A stretch of 64,000 bases of DNA from Hondaea fermentalgiana (GCA_014084085.1 NPFB01000031.1:15235-79234); one strand, 5' to 3'; counted from the stretch's first letter, positions 48,301 to 54,934 are shown. The notes: generated by a model not told the origin, from the sequence alone. Numbers and translations: made by a program.

Positions 48301-50850
48301 CTTCTCGATAAAGCCATCGATGCCATGCGACTTCCACGTGAGCATGGAGAGCCCAGTCTGTACAACGCTGTGAATCTTTTCCACCTGTGCGCGAACAAGA
48401 GGGCATTCGACGGGGAGAATCGATGTCATCATGCTGTTGTACTTGTTGACACAGAGCTGCAGCTTGCCACGCCAATTTCGGAATTGCTTTTCCTTTTTAT
48501 TGAGCTCAAGCGCAAAGCCAGGAACGTCCAGCTTGAGCAGCAAAAAGTACTTGACCTCGCGCAGGAGCGCAATAAGCTGAGGGTCAAAGTTGACCTCGAG
48601 CAGCTTGTAGGTGAAGCCGCCATGGGCCTCGACCTGCTTCTGGTGTTGCCTAATCTGCTCAATGTGCGCGGCTGCCGAGGCGGAGGCCGAGGCAGAAGCC
48701 TTGCTGGCTTCACTTTCCGCTTCGGTGGAACCCTCTTTCGATCCAGCGTGCTCAAGCGCGGAAGAGTCGACAGCTGCGGCTGCAGCTGCAAGCATGGCCT
48801 CCATGTCACGGTGGCGAAGAAGAGGCAGCTTGAGCTTGGCAGCGGCAGTTTCGTCAACGCATGCAGCCCACTGCTGCGCCTTGGACTTGCAATACTTGTT
48901 AAAGGTCTCCACCACGCCTTGATGGATCTTCATCACGTCTTTAGCCTCTTCGCGGTCCATGATGGTGCGGTTGAGTTGGCGAAGCTTTTCCATGGGCTCG
49001 GTGATGCGATCCAGCAGGCCAAGACACCAGCCAATGGCGCCTGCCGCTGGCGGCATGTTGCTTGGGATGGGAGGGTCGTCTTTAAGCTCCAGAAAGGTCT
49101 CTTGCACGAGCTTGAGGTCAGCCGCGTAGGCCTGAACCAGGGAAATATGCTTCTTCTCGAGCTCGTCCTGAATGATGGGGCGCTCCAGAAGACCCTCGAA
49201 GGAGTCGAGCAGCTTGAAGCGAGCGTTGATGGTCGCTGCGTCGTCAAAGCTCTGGGTAAGGATAGAACCAAGGCGCCGCTCAAGTTCTTTGATCTTGCAT
49301 CGAAAATCGTAAAAGTCGTCGTCAAACTCCTTGGCGCTCACATCCATGATGTCGTAGTTCACTTGCTGGAAGGCCTCGACGGCGTGACGGAAGTCAGCAT
49401 AGATTTGCACGACCGAAGTGGTGAGCGCCTTGCCCTTGGTACCACCGATCTCGATCCTGCTCAGCATATTGAACTGAACGATGGTCTGGGTGAGGTCAAG
49501 AATGTCGTGGCAGCGCTCCAAAAAGGAGTCGAGACGCAGAAAGAGGGCATTATTCTGGATGCGCCACGGATTGTTGGGACACTCTGTGTTGGCAGTGGCC
49601 TTGTAGTCAAAGTAAGTGGATTTGAAGGTGCCGCATACTTTGAGCGTGACCTTGAGCTTCTCGACGGCCTTGGTGGCTTCATCGGCTTCGATGAGCTCGA
49701 AGATCTGGTCGCCGCTGACAAAGTCGCAGCTCTGCGCAATGAGAGCGTTACAAATCTCCCGCATCAGTACCACAAGGCGTGCCGGGGTGTTGTAATGGTC
49801 GGAGTACTTCCAGATGAGCAGAATGGTGTGCATGACAGGCTTGAAGTGCGCGACAAGGTCCTGGAACTCCCCGTTCCGCTGTTGCAGCTTGTTGACCCAC
49901 GGCTCGAGCATTGCCAGATAGCGAACGTTGTCGTTGGCCTCGATGCGCGCTGAGAAGACCTCCTTGCACAGCTTGGCAAACGGATTGCAGTAGGTGCTCT
50001 TGCTTGAATCGAGGACGCGAAGAACCTTGCGAATACGGTCACTCTGCAGCTGAGTGAAGATGCTGTTCAGGTTGGCGGCCTTGGTTCGCCAGAAAGCAAT
50101 CTCTTGGTCAGGAGTAGGGTTGGCACCGACCTTGAGTCTGGACTCGGGGTCCATTTTGAGCACGTTCTTGATCTGCTTGGTCCAGGTAATGACGGCACCT
50201 TCGAGAAGATGGATTTTATCTTTGCTTGGCGTTGGCACGTGGCTGCTGCCCGAGGCACTGGCGCCCGTCTCGGTAAGCGGTAAAGGCAGACAGGTCTCGC
50301 CCTGGGTCTGGCCGAGCGTGATGCTGACAGTGGCGAGGAAACCATGTAGCTTGTCCACAATGTCTTTGCTCGTCACATCGCCCCAGCTACCTTCTTGGGC
50401 GCCAGTGGCGCCAGCGAGAAGCGGCATGTATACGCATTGAATGGCCTTTTCCATGTGCGCAAGAGGTTCGCTGCTGAGTTCACCCATGGAGACTTCTGCG
50501 TCCATGTCGCAGGTCTCCGAGAGCTCATGGGCGCCCTGCTTGAGAAAGTAGAGGATTTTCCCAGCGTTGCTCTGAAGTTTCGAAGGCATGGCTGTCGTGA
50601 ACGTGGCCCCATCGCCGAGCACGAGGAGGCACCTTGACTCGGGGCTTTTGAAGAAGTCTACGATGGCGCGAGCGTTTTCGTCGCTGCGAAAGCTCTTGCG
50701 TAGCTTTTCCGCCTTGACGTGGCGCAAGGCGCCTTGGACGCGCTGCTCGAGCCACTTGCTGCGAGGGTCGACGCCCTCGTCGTGGCGCATATGCTTGGAC
50801 TCCATCTCATCAGCCGTCTCTGGCACCTCGGTTGCAGATCTTGAGTCCAT
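36352..50850 (-). CDS. Axonemal dynein heavy chain, outer-arm beta-like (DNAH9/11/17 type)
   Basis: The motor of the flagellar outer arm, sliding doublet microtubules using ATP. The 4832-residue product comes from one uninterrupted frame. The tail occupies about 1-1600, followed by the linker. AAA1 at about 1980 has GPAGTGKTET and GCFDEFNR. AAA2 at about 2295 has GCAGSGKTT, AAA3 at about 2657 has GGAGTGKS, and AAA4 at about 3010 has GVGGSGKQS; all four P-loops are intact. Stalk coiled coils and the microtubule-binding tip occupy about 3250-3520. AAA5, AAA6 and a C-terminal domain end in RGPTYVFSAQLKTKAPAAK, which resembles beta-type chains more than gamma-type. The start is the first ATG at 50850; the frame is open upstream to 51120 only through non-ATG codons. 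Two low-complexity acidic inserts (about 3690-3750 and 3980-4040) explain the length above the usual 4500. The dynein call is certain; the beta-class call is moderate. Confidence 0.95.
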   Translation of the reverse strand: MDSRSATEVPETADEMESKHMRHDEGVDPRSKWLEQRVQGALRHVKAEKLRKSFRSDENARAIVDFFKSPESRCLLVLGDGATFTTAMPSKLQSNAGKILYFLKQGAHELSETCDMDAEVSMGELSSEPLAHMEKAIQCVYMPLLAGATGAQEGSWGDVTSKDIVDKLHGFLATVSITLGQTQGETCLPLPLTETGASASGSSHVPTPSKDKIHLLEGAVITWTKQIKNVLKMDPESRLKVGANPTPDQEIAFWRTKAANLNSIFTQLQSDRIRKVLRVLDSSKSTYCNPFAKLCKEVFSARIEANDNVRYLAMLEPWVNKLQQRNGEFQDLVAHFKPVMHTILLIWKYSDHYNTPARLVVLMREICNALIAQSCDFVSGDQIFELIEADEATKAVEKLKVTLKVCGTFKSTYFDYKATANTECPNNPWRIQNNALFLRLDSFLERCHDILDLTQTIVQFNMLSRIEIGGTKGKALTTSVVQIYADFRHAVEAFQQVNYDIMDVSAKEFDDDFYDFRCKIKELERRLGSILTQSFDDAATINARFKLLDSFEGLLERPIIQDELEKKHISLVQAYAADLKLVQETFLELKDDPPIPSNMPPAAGAIGWCLGLLDRITEPMEKLRQLNRTIMDREEAKDVMKIHQGVVETFNKYCKSKAQQWAACVDETAAAKLKLPLLRHRDMEAMLAAAAAAVDSSALEHAGSKEGSTEAESEASKASASASASAAAHIEQIRQHQKQVEAHGGFTYKLLEVNFDPQLIALLREVKYFLLLKLDVPGFALELNKKEKQFRNWRGKLQLCVNKYNSMMTSILPVECPLVRAQVEKIHSVVQTGLSMLTWKSHGIDGFIEKTEMAVSEAETTLSVLKSNLAEIEDILDSWSETSILDRQPKPETVKEYNQLHTTRIGARYQQITEGGKNIHRLLKESNKTLRISAGHPEWRSYVDFVNNVVVGGFTRVVQVSLQWLEDQVDPAVIEEKEKPPMLQISINLNNNQVSFIPSVFDEDRAGVKASLRSWIDDTLKAGSLMKRLDMGEGSYVKELQQDVEVKARMEAISAHVSRNEERCREFQKQYEKYSFLWSTDLQAMFADFIASATSQSDNGLRRIDLGKFDAEMNRLNDIKEEVASLKTPTNIGWLKIDSTPIKENIVYWVQKWLHLYTGYLRDDVISKLQSLRIFIIETRRGLEREVSAGDTDTLMSVMGNIRDVRCRMDDTIEMLQPLKDTVNLLKQHRVDIDDEVLHGPPPVEDGATPGSPGQASPTSPGSAHAPSSEPLLEFLDAASLKWDSLVNFTFRVKEQIMPLQNQEVEFINASLQKFRGHVEEFRELFKDEKKGAPFAFRGSIDDAYALISKFRGLYEEKRERAEELNRLEELFELQTSKYRTLAQTEAELDVLKNLWDFKAMQASTYESWNSTQWKKIDTDELERLNSDLSKGLKALGAKDPMCRAWQVYQDIEQACKDMAVILPLVAELHSPAMRARHWKAIAAACKVPSIAWNSEAFNFAAVLQLELQKHALDVSEQVETAVKELKIERKLETIESRWETLRLDFIDQAGNLASEVANPYVVYLPRPSDDVVENLETDQLELQTMIGMGKFVKYFKDRVSKWLHTLSDIEANLKDWLNVSKQWCSLESIFLGSADIRSRLPEDTKRFEAVDHEFKELEARAFSESPLVVHRCTEEGLSAALRRMLVDLAKCQKSLNEYLDTKKKVYPRFYFVSNMALLDILSNGDAPKRVVPYLADCYDALADLKFKDEHAENPHVATHMIAGDGETIEFPYSFEMKDSVEHWLNKLTDMQNLTLKTVLRAAIDTAVNWEHEKPRHEWLFDYPAQVVLQACQVFWTEETEAALEDLEAGGEDAVKQYLEKCNERLNRLIKLVEGDMSKSDRTKVISLITMDVHARDVVHKLIDEKAESPASFLWQQQLRNYWKTVNPNMETDIRICDFKTKYSYEYVGNCGRLVITPLTDRCYITLTTAMRLMLGGAPAGPAGTGKTETTKDLARALALPCYVFNCSDQMNYQTLADIFKGLSQSGAWGCFDEFNRIPIEVLSVVATQVKTVLDAVVRFAEPANRPEDLVSRYGELGLTPGTPPCKVGYFDFFGDDLCLVPTTGFFITMNPGYAGRTELPENLKALFRSCAMIRPDLALICENMLMSEGFQKARALSVKFVTLYQLSSELLSPQAHYDWGLRAVKSVLRVAGVLKRSNPGMEEEAVLMRALRDFNTPKIVAHDMDIFLRLIADLFPQYAESTPKVINEVLKDTTKTVCRQSSPPLQSDEAFVAKVVQFQELLDVRHSVMLIGCAGSGKTTIWRTLLQCHNHLGKQRTGTDKKVAVAETINPKAVTSDELYGFMSLSKDWKDGVLSIIMRGMSKNYRDLGYHAYQTSKWIVLDGDIDAVWIESMNTVMDDNKVLTLVSNERIPLSDSMRMVFEINSLKNATPATVSRAGILYINETDIGWRPFVESWLTTLPNEMAKDLIPQFFDKYVERITDFMKEHKLRSIVPTYTISAIQTICSLVHAQIGPWAATPAVASGGGVTGNGAQYLLEQIFAYACVWGFGGSLAAEKGSDAKALFSMLFVQAFPGIIPVDDASTVFDYFIDTTMLGQPDEAWRHWREHVEDFVPPSLIGSGPGQTPFSALYVDTVDNVRTSRLVDMLSAHNKPVMLVGGAGTGKSVIVQNWMRELVANNENMLSTLISMNYFTDSAAFQRQIEGSIDKRSGHRFGPAGNKKLVFFIDDLNLPFVEEYGTQNALSLLRQILSYGTFFDRHDPGFRKEIVDVRFVSAMNPYAGNFTVSERVQRYFTTLACSMPSQEDLNTIFLSILDGHLQSFPPSVEAMLSTLVQATISLHTRVAEKFLPSAVRFVYNWNMREYANVFQGICRSKAEVVSTPVDMCRLWVHECRRVYSDRLIDETDRSRFNDILVDVSKSFALEDVEDLHKEPLLYTNFGLTGDGGGEDDPYAGVESFAQLTKMMQGRLEDYNEVFPTMDLVLFGDAVRHVTRIARIIQCAGGSALLIGVGGSGKQSLSRLAAFMSGYQVKQMSAAPDFTTPMLLEQLQELFKATGLKGIPTAWIVSDAQIVSEEFLVYINDVLSNGWIPDLFSKEELPGILDGLKNELRASGLSDTQQDKIALFVRRIKKYLHVVLCFSPVGETLRVRARRFPGLVNNTVIDWFHPWPEEALVSVALNFIRDVDFPNQETRENVAYHMATVHLEVVKASTQYLTAARRFNYVTPKSFLEFISFYKKLLGEQREHAHGQVERLQNGLDVLRRTSVKVADLQEDLKVTLANVEEKKAASEILMEQIGVQRADAEKKQEIAAAEQAKAEEATRIAKEIQESANKELAEATPAMEAAAKAVDCLDKKALTELKSLSKPPAGVDEVTKACLMMIEGEFKNFKWDRAKKMMSNIDQFLNALKDFDAQNMDETLVSKLQPIVEMPIFTYDQMVKKSFAAANLCNWVTNIYRYNRIYVKVKPLMDKLEEAKRDKADAEAELAEVQRVVREVEHRLDDLKQTFLQATQEKMEVEEVASQCMAKLDLANRLVNGLASENERWAVEVSKLRIAEEQLIGNVLVSSAFVGYIGSFDASFREKLWRNEWVRDLAERELPCGEADSIDPLALLSSDSEKIQMTDEGLPADRISLENGAIITSCTRWPLIIDPQEQGIKWLKRRYSRRASEVAALAAKNQVEMQTPQQIKHMLETQRTERSLFSSFSGEEKHGEDASDAANADADVNAGGGATAEDTGSHADDKEEDVGAQPDEWVLPRITQVTKKGWEEDIVQAIEQGEVVLLENLGEDIDATLDPVLSRSITRKGRNQFIQFAGRELEYDDNFRLFLFTKLSNPHYKPEIQAQCTLINFIATEKGLEDQLLVRVVQAERPDKEAEQQRLQSDFNQFRIKLTSLEDALLQKLSNAPEDILSDVKLIEGLEATKAEAEKINDAVKSGEKVLQEIGKIRDAYRPVATEASMLYVLLTSLSSVNHMYQYSLEAFTHFFNKAIATAPFPGSSSGSNAGDELLSPDGLVNPAADLAGGEADTEGASEGSSSARGSVPPILDEKAVKQRVSNLQATLRFTIYKFVSRGLFESHKQLFLAQLTFLLMQRGQLESSSDWDAAAFDYLLRVPKDDMEENPLDDWLPDASWQAVQSLSKLDDFMNLSNDLVEAAPRFRDWVSHSHPETEKLPLDWAHLDRTPFLKLLVIRALRPDRMTFAVNNFVRSCLPDGAKFSDCDSALNSFDLLCEAFVDASPEVPLYFILSPGTDVLADLDRLAMEHGKEKGKSYHNVSLGQGQDKVAEELLGTAHREGHWVVLANVHLMPRWLPQLEKLLDQFKEANSEGHPDFRLFLSSDPSNRIPIGILARSIKLTNEAPTGLKANLKKAFLSFPRAFVEEADGKTKAILFGLCYFHAVMSERKKFGSSGFNMVYPFNLGDLRDSAICVTSTMDNNATAGTPWEDIRYLVGEILYGGHIVNDFDRLLSITFLKHILRDDLLDEMELYPFAEGTGESFKAPVPTTVERYIEYVEENIRGETPVAYGMHPNAEIEFRTAQSDNLFGLLSALRSDGVSTDGESAVSPQLAAEATTNDILDRFGDTQLDLEAVADIVEEKGPYQNTFWQECEAINTLLLEMRRSLNELTSGFAGDLTISDEMEALMTALHQGAVPASWARLAWPSTRTLPLWLSDLSNRIAQLQSWTESPLEIPRVTWLPGLVYPQALLTAIRQDVASKTGTELDKLISYTEPSKKSLEECTEAPPRDGIWVSGLSLQGARWNTSDSTLESSRPKELFSALPVINVRAVRADKAETGQVYMCPAYSTTARGPTYVFSAQLKTKAPAAKWILAGVAIILDTGA

Positions 50851-51068
50851 GATCCTGCGGTCTCGGGTCCTTATGTCTCTGACTTCTTGTTGTTGTGGTT
50901 CTTCTTCTTCTATAGATTGCCGAACGAACGTTTGGAAGGAGTATCGCTCTTGCGCTTTCCTCCGTGGTCTTGTTGTCCTTTTCGCTGTTGTCTCTTGTTG
51001 CTTTTGCTTTTTTGCTTCTACTGCTGCTTGCGCGTGAGCAAGCGCTTTTGCAACACACGTACAAGCTG

Positions 51069-51125
51069 GTGCGCACAAGTCCGAAAGACCCTCCTCGGTC
51101 TGCGCACGCCTCGTGCGCACGAGGC
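51069..51125. promoter_or_regulatory. Paired GTGCGCAC elements, one inside an 18-bp perfect palindrome
   Basis: GTGCGCAC occurs at 51069-51076 and again at 51113-51120, 44 bases apart start to start. The second is the centre of a perfect 18-bp palindrome at 51108-51125 (GCCTCGTGC and its mirror). They lie 219-275 bases upstream of the dynein ATG. The same 8-mer stands 59 bases upstream of the G-alpha ATG. The regulatory role is inferred. Confidence 0.35.
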
Positions 51126-51430
51126 AGAGCCCCCGGGCGCCGCAAGCTCGGGCGTGAGGTCTGCCCGAGCCGCCGAGACGTCTTTATTTTGCTAAACTCG
51201 AAGCAACCAAGGCTGCCCTAGGCCTGCCTCCTTTGCGCTTGAGGCCGCCAGCCGCCTGCGTCAGACCGAACGGTCTTTTCGCCTTGAGCGCTGCATGCGG
51301 CAATTTATACGAGTTTACTATGGGCCTTGCAACCAACGGCTCAACGGTCAAATCGCTGATGGGCAAGTTGCGCGGCCATGCTCTCGGAGATGGAAAAAAG
51401 AAAAGAAGAAAAAGAGAGGGAGAAAAGGAG

Positions 51431-51464
51431 GGAAAGGGAAGGGAAGGGAAGGGAAGGGAAGGGA
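51431..51464. repeat. (GGGAA)n pentanucleotide array
   Basis: Six to seven GGGAA units in a purine-rich stretch of the dynein/phosphatase intergenic region. Confidence 0.9.
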
Positions 51465-51680
51465 GAGAGTGGAAGGGGACTTCTATAAACATCACGCCAA
51501 AGGATTCTCCTTTCCCCCCCTCCCCCCTTTGGCGACGTGACGTGGTCACCGGGATCATACTTCATTTTTCCTCGCCCATCTCCACCGCCACGCATCCATC
51601 GAGTCTAATAAGTGCAAGCCAAAAAAGAACTCGACTCGGATCCTCCGCCGGCCTGACCGTGATCCCAGTTCCTTTTTCCT

Positions 51681-51715
51681 TGCAATGAATTGCATTGCAT
51701 TGCACCGCATCGCAG
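51681..51715. repeat. (TGCAT)n drifting pentanucleotide array
   Basis: Seven 5-bp units in register (TGCAA, TGAAT, TGCAT, TGCAT, TGCAC, CGCAT, CGCAG), about 410 bases upstream of the phosphatase start. Confidence 0.85.
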
Positions 51716-52122
51716 CGCTGGCCCGTTCCTGGCACTCTTCTCCTTTCCCTCCACGCTCGTCGTCCCTATCGTCGCCCATCGACGTCGATTCCTTCCCTGG
51801 GGCCCTCGCAAGCAGTCAACCTACTCCCGCTGCGCCATGCCGTGCCTTGCAGGGCAGGGCTCGGCATGCCGACCGGCCTCCTAGGCGTGCTCCTATTACG
51901 CCCAGTATGGACAGCAGTTGAGCCGCGTCGCGGCAGCTACAGCTAGCTAGCTCCAGCTGCTCCAGCAGAGCTCTGACCGCTTCGCGAGGGACTCCGGCGC
52001 GAAGGTCGGGCGGGCGGGAGGCGCGCGGGAGAGAGCCGGGGGTCGCGCGCGGCGGCGCGAGGCGAGGCGGGGAGCGCTGCGCCAGGCCCGGTGGACGGCG
52101 CGGGAGCGGATCCGGCGGGATA

Positions 52123-53067
52123 ATGTCGCACGACCCGGACAGATGGGTTGAGAAGCTGCTCAAGCGCGAGCTGCCTTCGATGCCGGAGATCAAGGAGCTG
52201 TGCACGCGCGTGCGCGAGGAGCTGGCCAAGGAGCCGAACGTGCTGCAGGTGGAGCCGCCCGTAACGGTGGTCGGCGACATCCACGGCCAGTTTTACGACC
52301 TGATGGAGATGTTCAAGGTGGGCGGCAAGCCACCGGCAACGAACTATCTGTTTATGGGAGACTACGTGGACCGCGGTTATTTTAGCGTGGAGACGCTACT
52401 GCTGCTCTTTGCTTTTAAAGTGCGACACCCGCGGCGCATTCACCTCATTCGGGGTAACCACGAGACGCGACAGATCACGCAGGTGTACGGCTTTTACGAT
52501 GAGTGCATGCGCAAGTTTGCAGACTCGCAGGTGTGGAGCCTGTGCACGGCGGCCTTTGACTGTCTCGCGCTGGCGGCGCTCGTGGGGAAGGGAACCCCGA
52601 ACACGCGATTCGCGGTGCACGCGGGTCTCACGCCCTCATGCGACACGATTGATCAGATTCAGGCCTTGGACCGCAAACAGGAGGTCCCGCATGAGGGACC
52701 CGTTTGTGACCTGGTCTGGTCTGACCCGGAAGACATTACGGGGGGCTGGGGTATCTCCCCTCGCGGCGCTGGCTACGTATTTGGTGCCGACGTGTGCCAG
52801 AGATTTAATCAGGAGAACAACATTTCCTGCATCCTCCGTAGCCATCAGCTTGTCATGACAGGGTATCGCGAGATGTTCAATGGCGGCCTCGTCACGGTCT
52901 GGTCGGCACCAAACTACTGCTACCGGTGCGGTAACAGCGGCGCCATTCTTGAGCTTGATGAGAACATGAAGCCTTTCTATGCCGTGTATGGGCCCTGCCC
53001 GACGGAAGAGCGCCAACGGCCTCCGGAGCAGGGTTCCGGCGAGACCTATCCCGATTACTTTATGTAA
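52123..53067 (+). CDS. Divergent PP2A/PP4/PP6-family Ser/Thr phosphatase catalytic subunit
   Basis: A 314-residue dinuclear-metal phosphatase. Metal and catalytic residues are present: Asp52 and His54 in GDIHGQ, Asp80 in GDYVDRG, Asn112 and His113 in GNHE, His166 in HAGL, and a later His in RSHQLV. The motifs [13 protein letters not shown] and [11 protein letters not shown] place it in the PP2A/PP4/PP6 group and not PP1 or calcineurin. Several near-invariant positions differ: GNHET for GNHES, HAGLT for HGGLS, RSHQ for RAHQ, plus a short insertion (GKGTPNT) before HAGL. The C-terminus is DYFM where the group ends in YFL, the Leu that is carboxymethylated in PP2A. The ATG at 52123 is the first in frame, with A at -3. 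It is probably a paralogue of the canonical PP2A/PP4 enzyme; which branch is not settled. Confidence 0.93.
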   Translation: MSHDPDRWVEKLLKRELPSMPEIKELCTRVREELAKEPNVLQVEPPVTVVGDIHGQFYDLMEMFKVGGKPPATNYLFMGDYVDRGYFSVETLLLLFAFKVRHPRRIHLIRGNHETRQITQVYGFYDECMRKFADSQVWSLCTAAFDCLALAALVGKGTPNTRFAVHAGLTPSCDTIDQIQALDRKQEVPHEGPVCDLVWSDPEDITGGWGISPRGAGYVFGADVCQRFNQENNISCILRSHQLVMTGYREMFNGGLVTVWSAPNYCYRCGNSGAILELDENMKPFYAVYGPCPTEERQRPPEQGSGETYPDYFM

Positions 53068-53075
53068 GCGCACTC

Positions 53076-53123
53076 ACGCATGCATGCACGCACGCATGCA
53101 TGCACGCACGCATGCATGCACGC
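53076..53123. repeat. 16-bp tandem repeat, three exact copies
   Basis: ACGCATGCATGCACGC repeats at 53076, 53092 and 53108 and then breaks off. It begins nine bases after the phosphatase stop codon, so it is almost certainly transcribed in the 3' UTR. It contains nested ATGCAT and GCATGC palindromes. Confidence 0.95.
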
Positions 53124-53372
53124 ACGCGTTCACACTGTGCAAAGCAAAGTCAAAGCCAAAAAGTCCTTCAAGCGAGAAGAAGTGGAGGATGGGGGACGAA
53201 GGTCGCCGTGTGCAAGGGCACTCCGCTCCGTTAGCCAACGAGTTCACTTACCTCTACACTAAACAAATCAATAAAGAAAAGAAACAAAGAAAGACTGCAC
53301 ATTGTTTATTCGTCCATTTTCCCATTTCTTGAAGTCGTGGCAAATGGCTGCATATGCGCATTTCCTGGATCG

Positions 53373-53404
53373 GCTGCATGTCGAGTAAGGGTCGACATGT
53401 CAGC
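53373..53404. other. Strong inverted repeat (hairpin) in 3' flank
   Basis: GCTGCATGTCGA at 53373-53384 and TCGACATG-T-CAGC at 53392-53404 can pair as 12 base pairs with one bulged T around a 7-base loop (GTAAGGG). Eight pairs next to the loop are perfect Watson-Crick. It could be an RNA structure in the phosphatase transcript or an independent small RNA; neither is shown. Confidence 0.5.
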
Positions 53405-54394
53405 TCTCGCTCGTCAGAGTAGGGAAAGACGTTATTTCCGTTTCCCTTTTTTCACAAACGAAGACTAGCCTACGCTCAGGCCAAGGGTGCCATCGGAAAA
53501 AAAAAAAAGTTACTTGGCCACGTGCTCAAGAAGAAGAAAAAAGAGAATCTATGTTTTGCCTTTTCGACTCCTCGTATGATTTCATTCTTGTCCACACTTC
53601 AGTATCGATGTCGATGATTATGACGATGATGATCAAGATTTGTTCGGTTCATCACGGCCTTCTCAGCCGCCACTGATGCGTAGGGTGACGCAGGGCTTAG
53701 TGGATAGAGAAAAGGAACCGATCGAGACTATCGTAAGATTTAAAACTAAGCTAAAAAAAAGAAGAAAGTAGGACGCCTTTTTCTCGAAGCGCATAGGATC
53801 CGATTCTTGATGCGATCGCGCAAGACTGACTGACTACGTAATCTCTGAACTTAGCTTGCTTGTTTGCTCGCATGCACGAATGTATGCAGCGGAATATAGA
53901 TCCGGACCGGACGGGACTGCACTGGATCGAATCGGATCGTTTTTTTTAGATCACGTGTGCGTGGAATCTGCATCCAAATACGCATGCGCGCACGCACGCA
54001 TGTATGCACATAAATCACGACTGTACGCGGACAAAAGAAAGGCCTACGATGATTGATAGTTGTTGATGATGCTCATGAGACTCACTCGTGTATTTCTTGG
54101 GTGGTTGCTATTGATCTTTGGGGGGGGGGGGGCGGTCTCGCATCGACGCGGCAACGGCCGAACACACTCGGGAACAAATAAAAGTAAGAAGGAAGAGGAA
54201 GAAGGAGAAGAAGAAGGGGCGCATGTATGAGTATGTAGTATGTATAGAGAAAGAGGGTTGCATTCGTTCTCATGAGCGAAAACTGACTGCATACATGACG
54301 CACAGGCGATTCTTCAAACTTTATTTTTTTGAGAGTGCTTGGAAAGCAACGCTTCTCCTTTCGTTCGTCCAGGGACGCGGCGCGTGGGAGAAAG

Positions 54395-54934
54395 TCACAT
54401 GATGGTGCAGGGCGCGCAGCCGCCATCCTGGCGACGACGGGTCGGCTTGTATTCCTCCAAATAGGTGACTTGGCGGCGATTGATAGCCCTGCGGTGGCGC
54501 TGATTGCGCACAAACTCAATGGCCTCAATCGCGTCCATATTACAGTATTCAATGAGCGCAATCGCTACGAGGAGCGGCGCGCGGCCGAGTCCGGCGATAC
54601 AGTGCACGGAAATGCGCTCATCGCTGGCCAGCTCGCCTTTGATAAAGCAGCGCTCCACGAGGTCGAGCCAGGCGTTGCGCACTGCCTCGGGGGGCGGCGC
54701 ACCGTCGTCGAACTGCAGGTCGTGGACGCGGATGCCCATGCGCTCGAGGGTCTGGGTCTCGTAGGTGGGCTCCGATGCGCGTGCGACATGCTTAACCTTG
54801 CGCGCGAGCAAGTCAGTAATGTGGCTTTCCATGTTGGCGTTCGTGGGCGAGTCGGTGATGACGATGCGCAGGGGTTCCTTATCGATCACCGACACGCGGT
54901 TCCCCACCACGTTTTGCGACGAGCCCGACAGCAT
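54395..54934 (-). CDS. PRL-type (PTP4A) prenylated protein tyrosine phosphatase
   Basis: Dual-specificity phosphatase of the PRL family, which acts on membranes and in animals also binds CNNM magnesium transporters. The 179-residue length fits (human PRLs have 173). The active site is HCIAGLGRAP with nucleophile Cys112 and Arg118; the PRL-typical Ala follows the Arg instead of Ser/Thr. The general acid is Asp76 in FDDGAPPP. The C-terminus is a CAAX box, CTIM (Cys176), with a polybasic RRR just before it, as in animal PRLs; the terminal Met favours farnesylation. The ATG at 54934 is used; it aligns with the family start apart from a few extra residues. One change from the usual acid loop is Leu-Gln in place of Trp-Pro before FDDG. 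Confidence 0.95.
   Translation of the reverse strand: MLSGSSQNVVGNRVSVIDKEPLRIVITDSPTNANMESHITDLLARKVKHVARASEPTYETQTLERMGIRVHDLQFDDGAPPPEAVRNAWLDLVERCFIKGELASDERISVHCIAGLGRAPLLVAIALIEYCNMDAIEAIEFVRNQRHRRAINRRQVTYLEEYKPTRRRQDGGCAPCTIM

Larger units (their letters stand above)
50851..52122. other. Divergent promoter region, dynein / PP2A-like phosphatase
   Basis: 1.27 kb between diverging start codons. It contains an 18-bp perfect palindrome, a second GTGCGCAC copy at 51069-51076, a GGGAA array and a TGCAT array. No gene is supported. Confidence 0.65.
53068..54394. other. Convergent intergenic region, PP2A-like / PRL phosphatase
   Basis: 1.3 kb of AT-richer sequence between two converging genes. 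It holds a 16-bp repeat right after the phosphatase stop, a long hairpin, and a 13-G run at 54120-54132. Further ATGC/ACGC-rich tracts occur around 53870-54010. No protein gene or tRNA was recognised. Confidence 0.6.

Noticed and set aside
44776..49953. Long plus-strand frames of 762 and 636 codons (44776-47064 and 48043-49953)
   Set aside because: Both are antisense to the dynein heavy chain and have no recognisable domain. They reflect codon bias that removes stops from the opposite strand.
50851..51120. 90-codon N-terminal extension of the dynein frame
   Set aside because: It begins at GTG, not ATG, and is Arg/Lys/Gln/Glu-rich low-complexity sequence unlike dynein tails; the ATG at 50850 precedes the first family-like segment.
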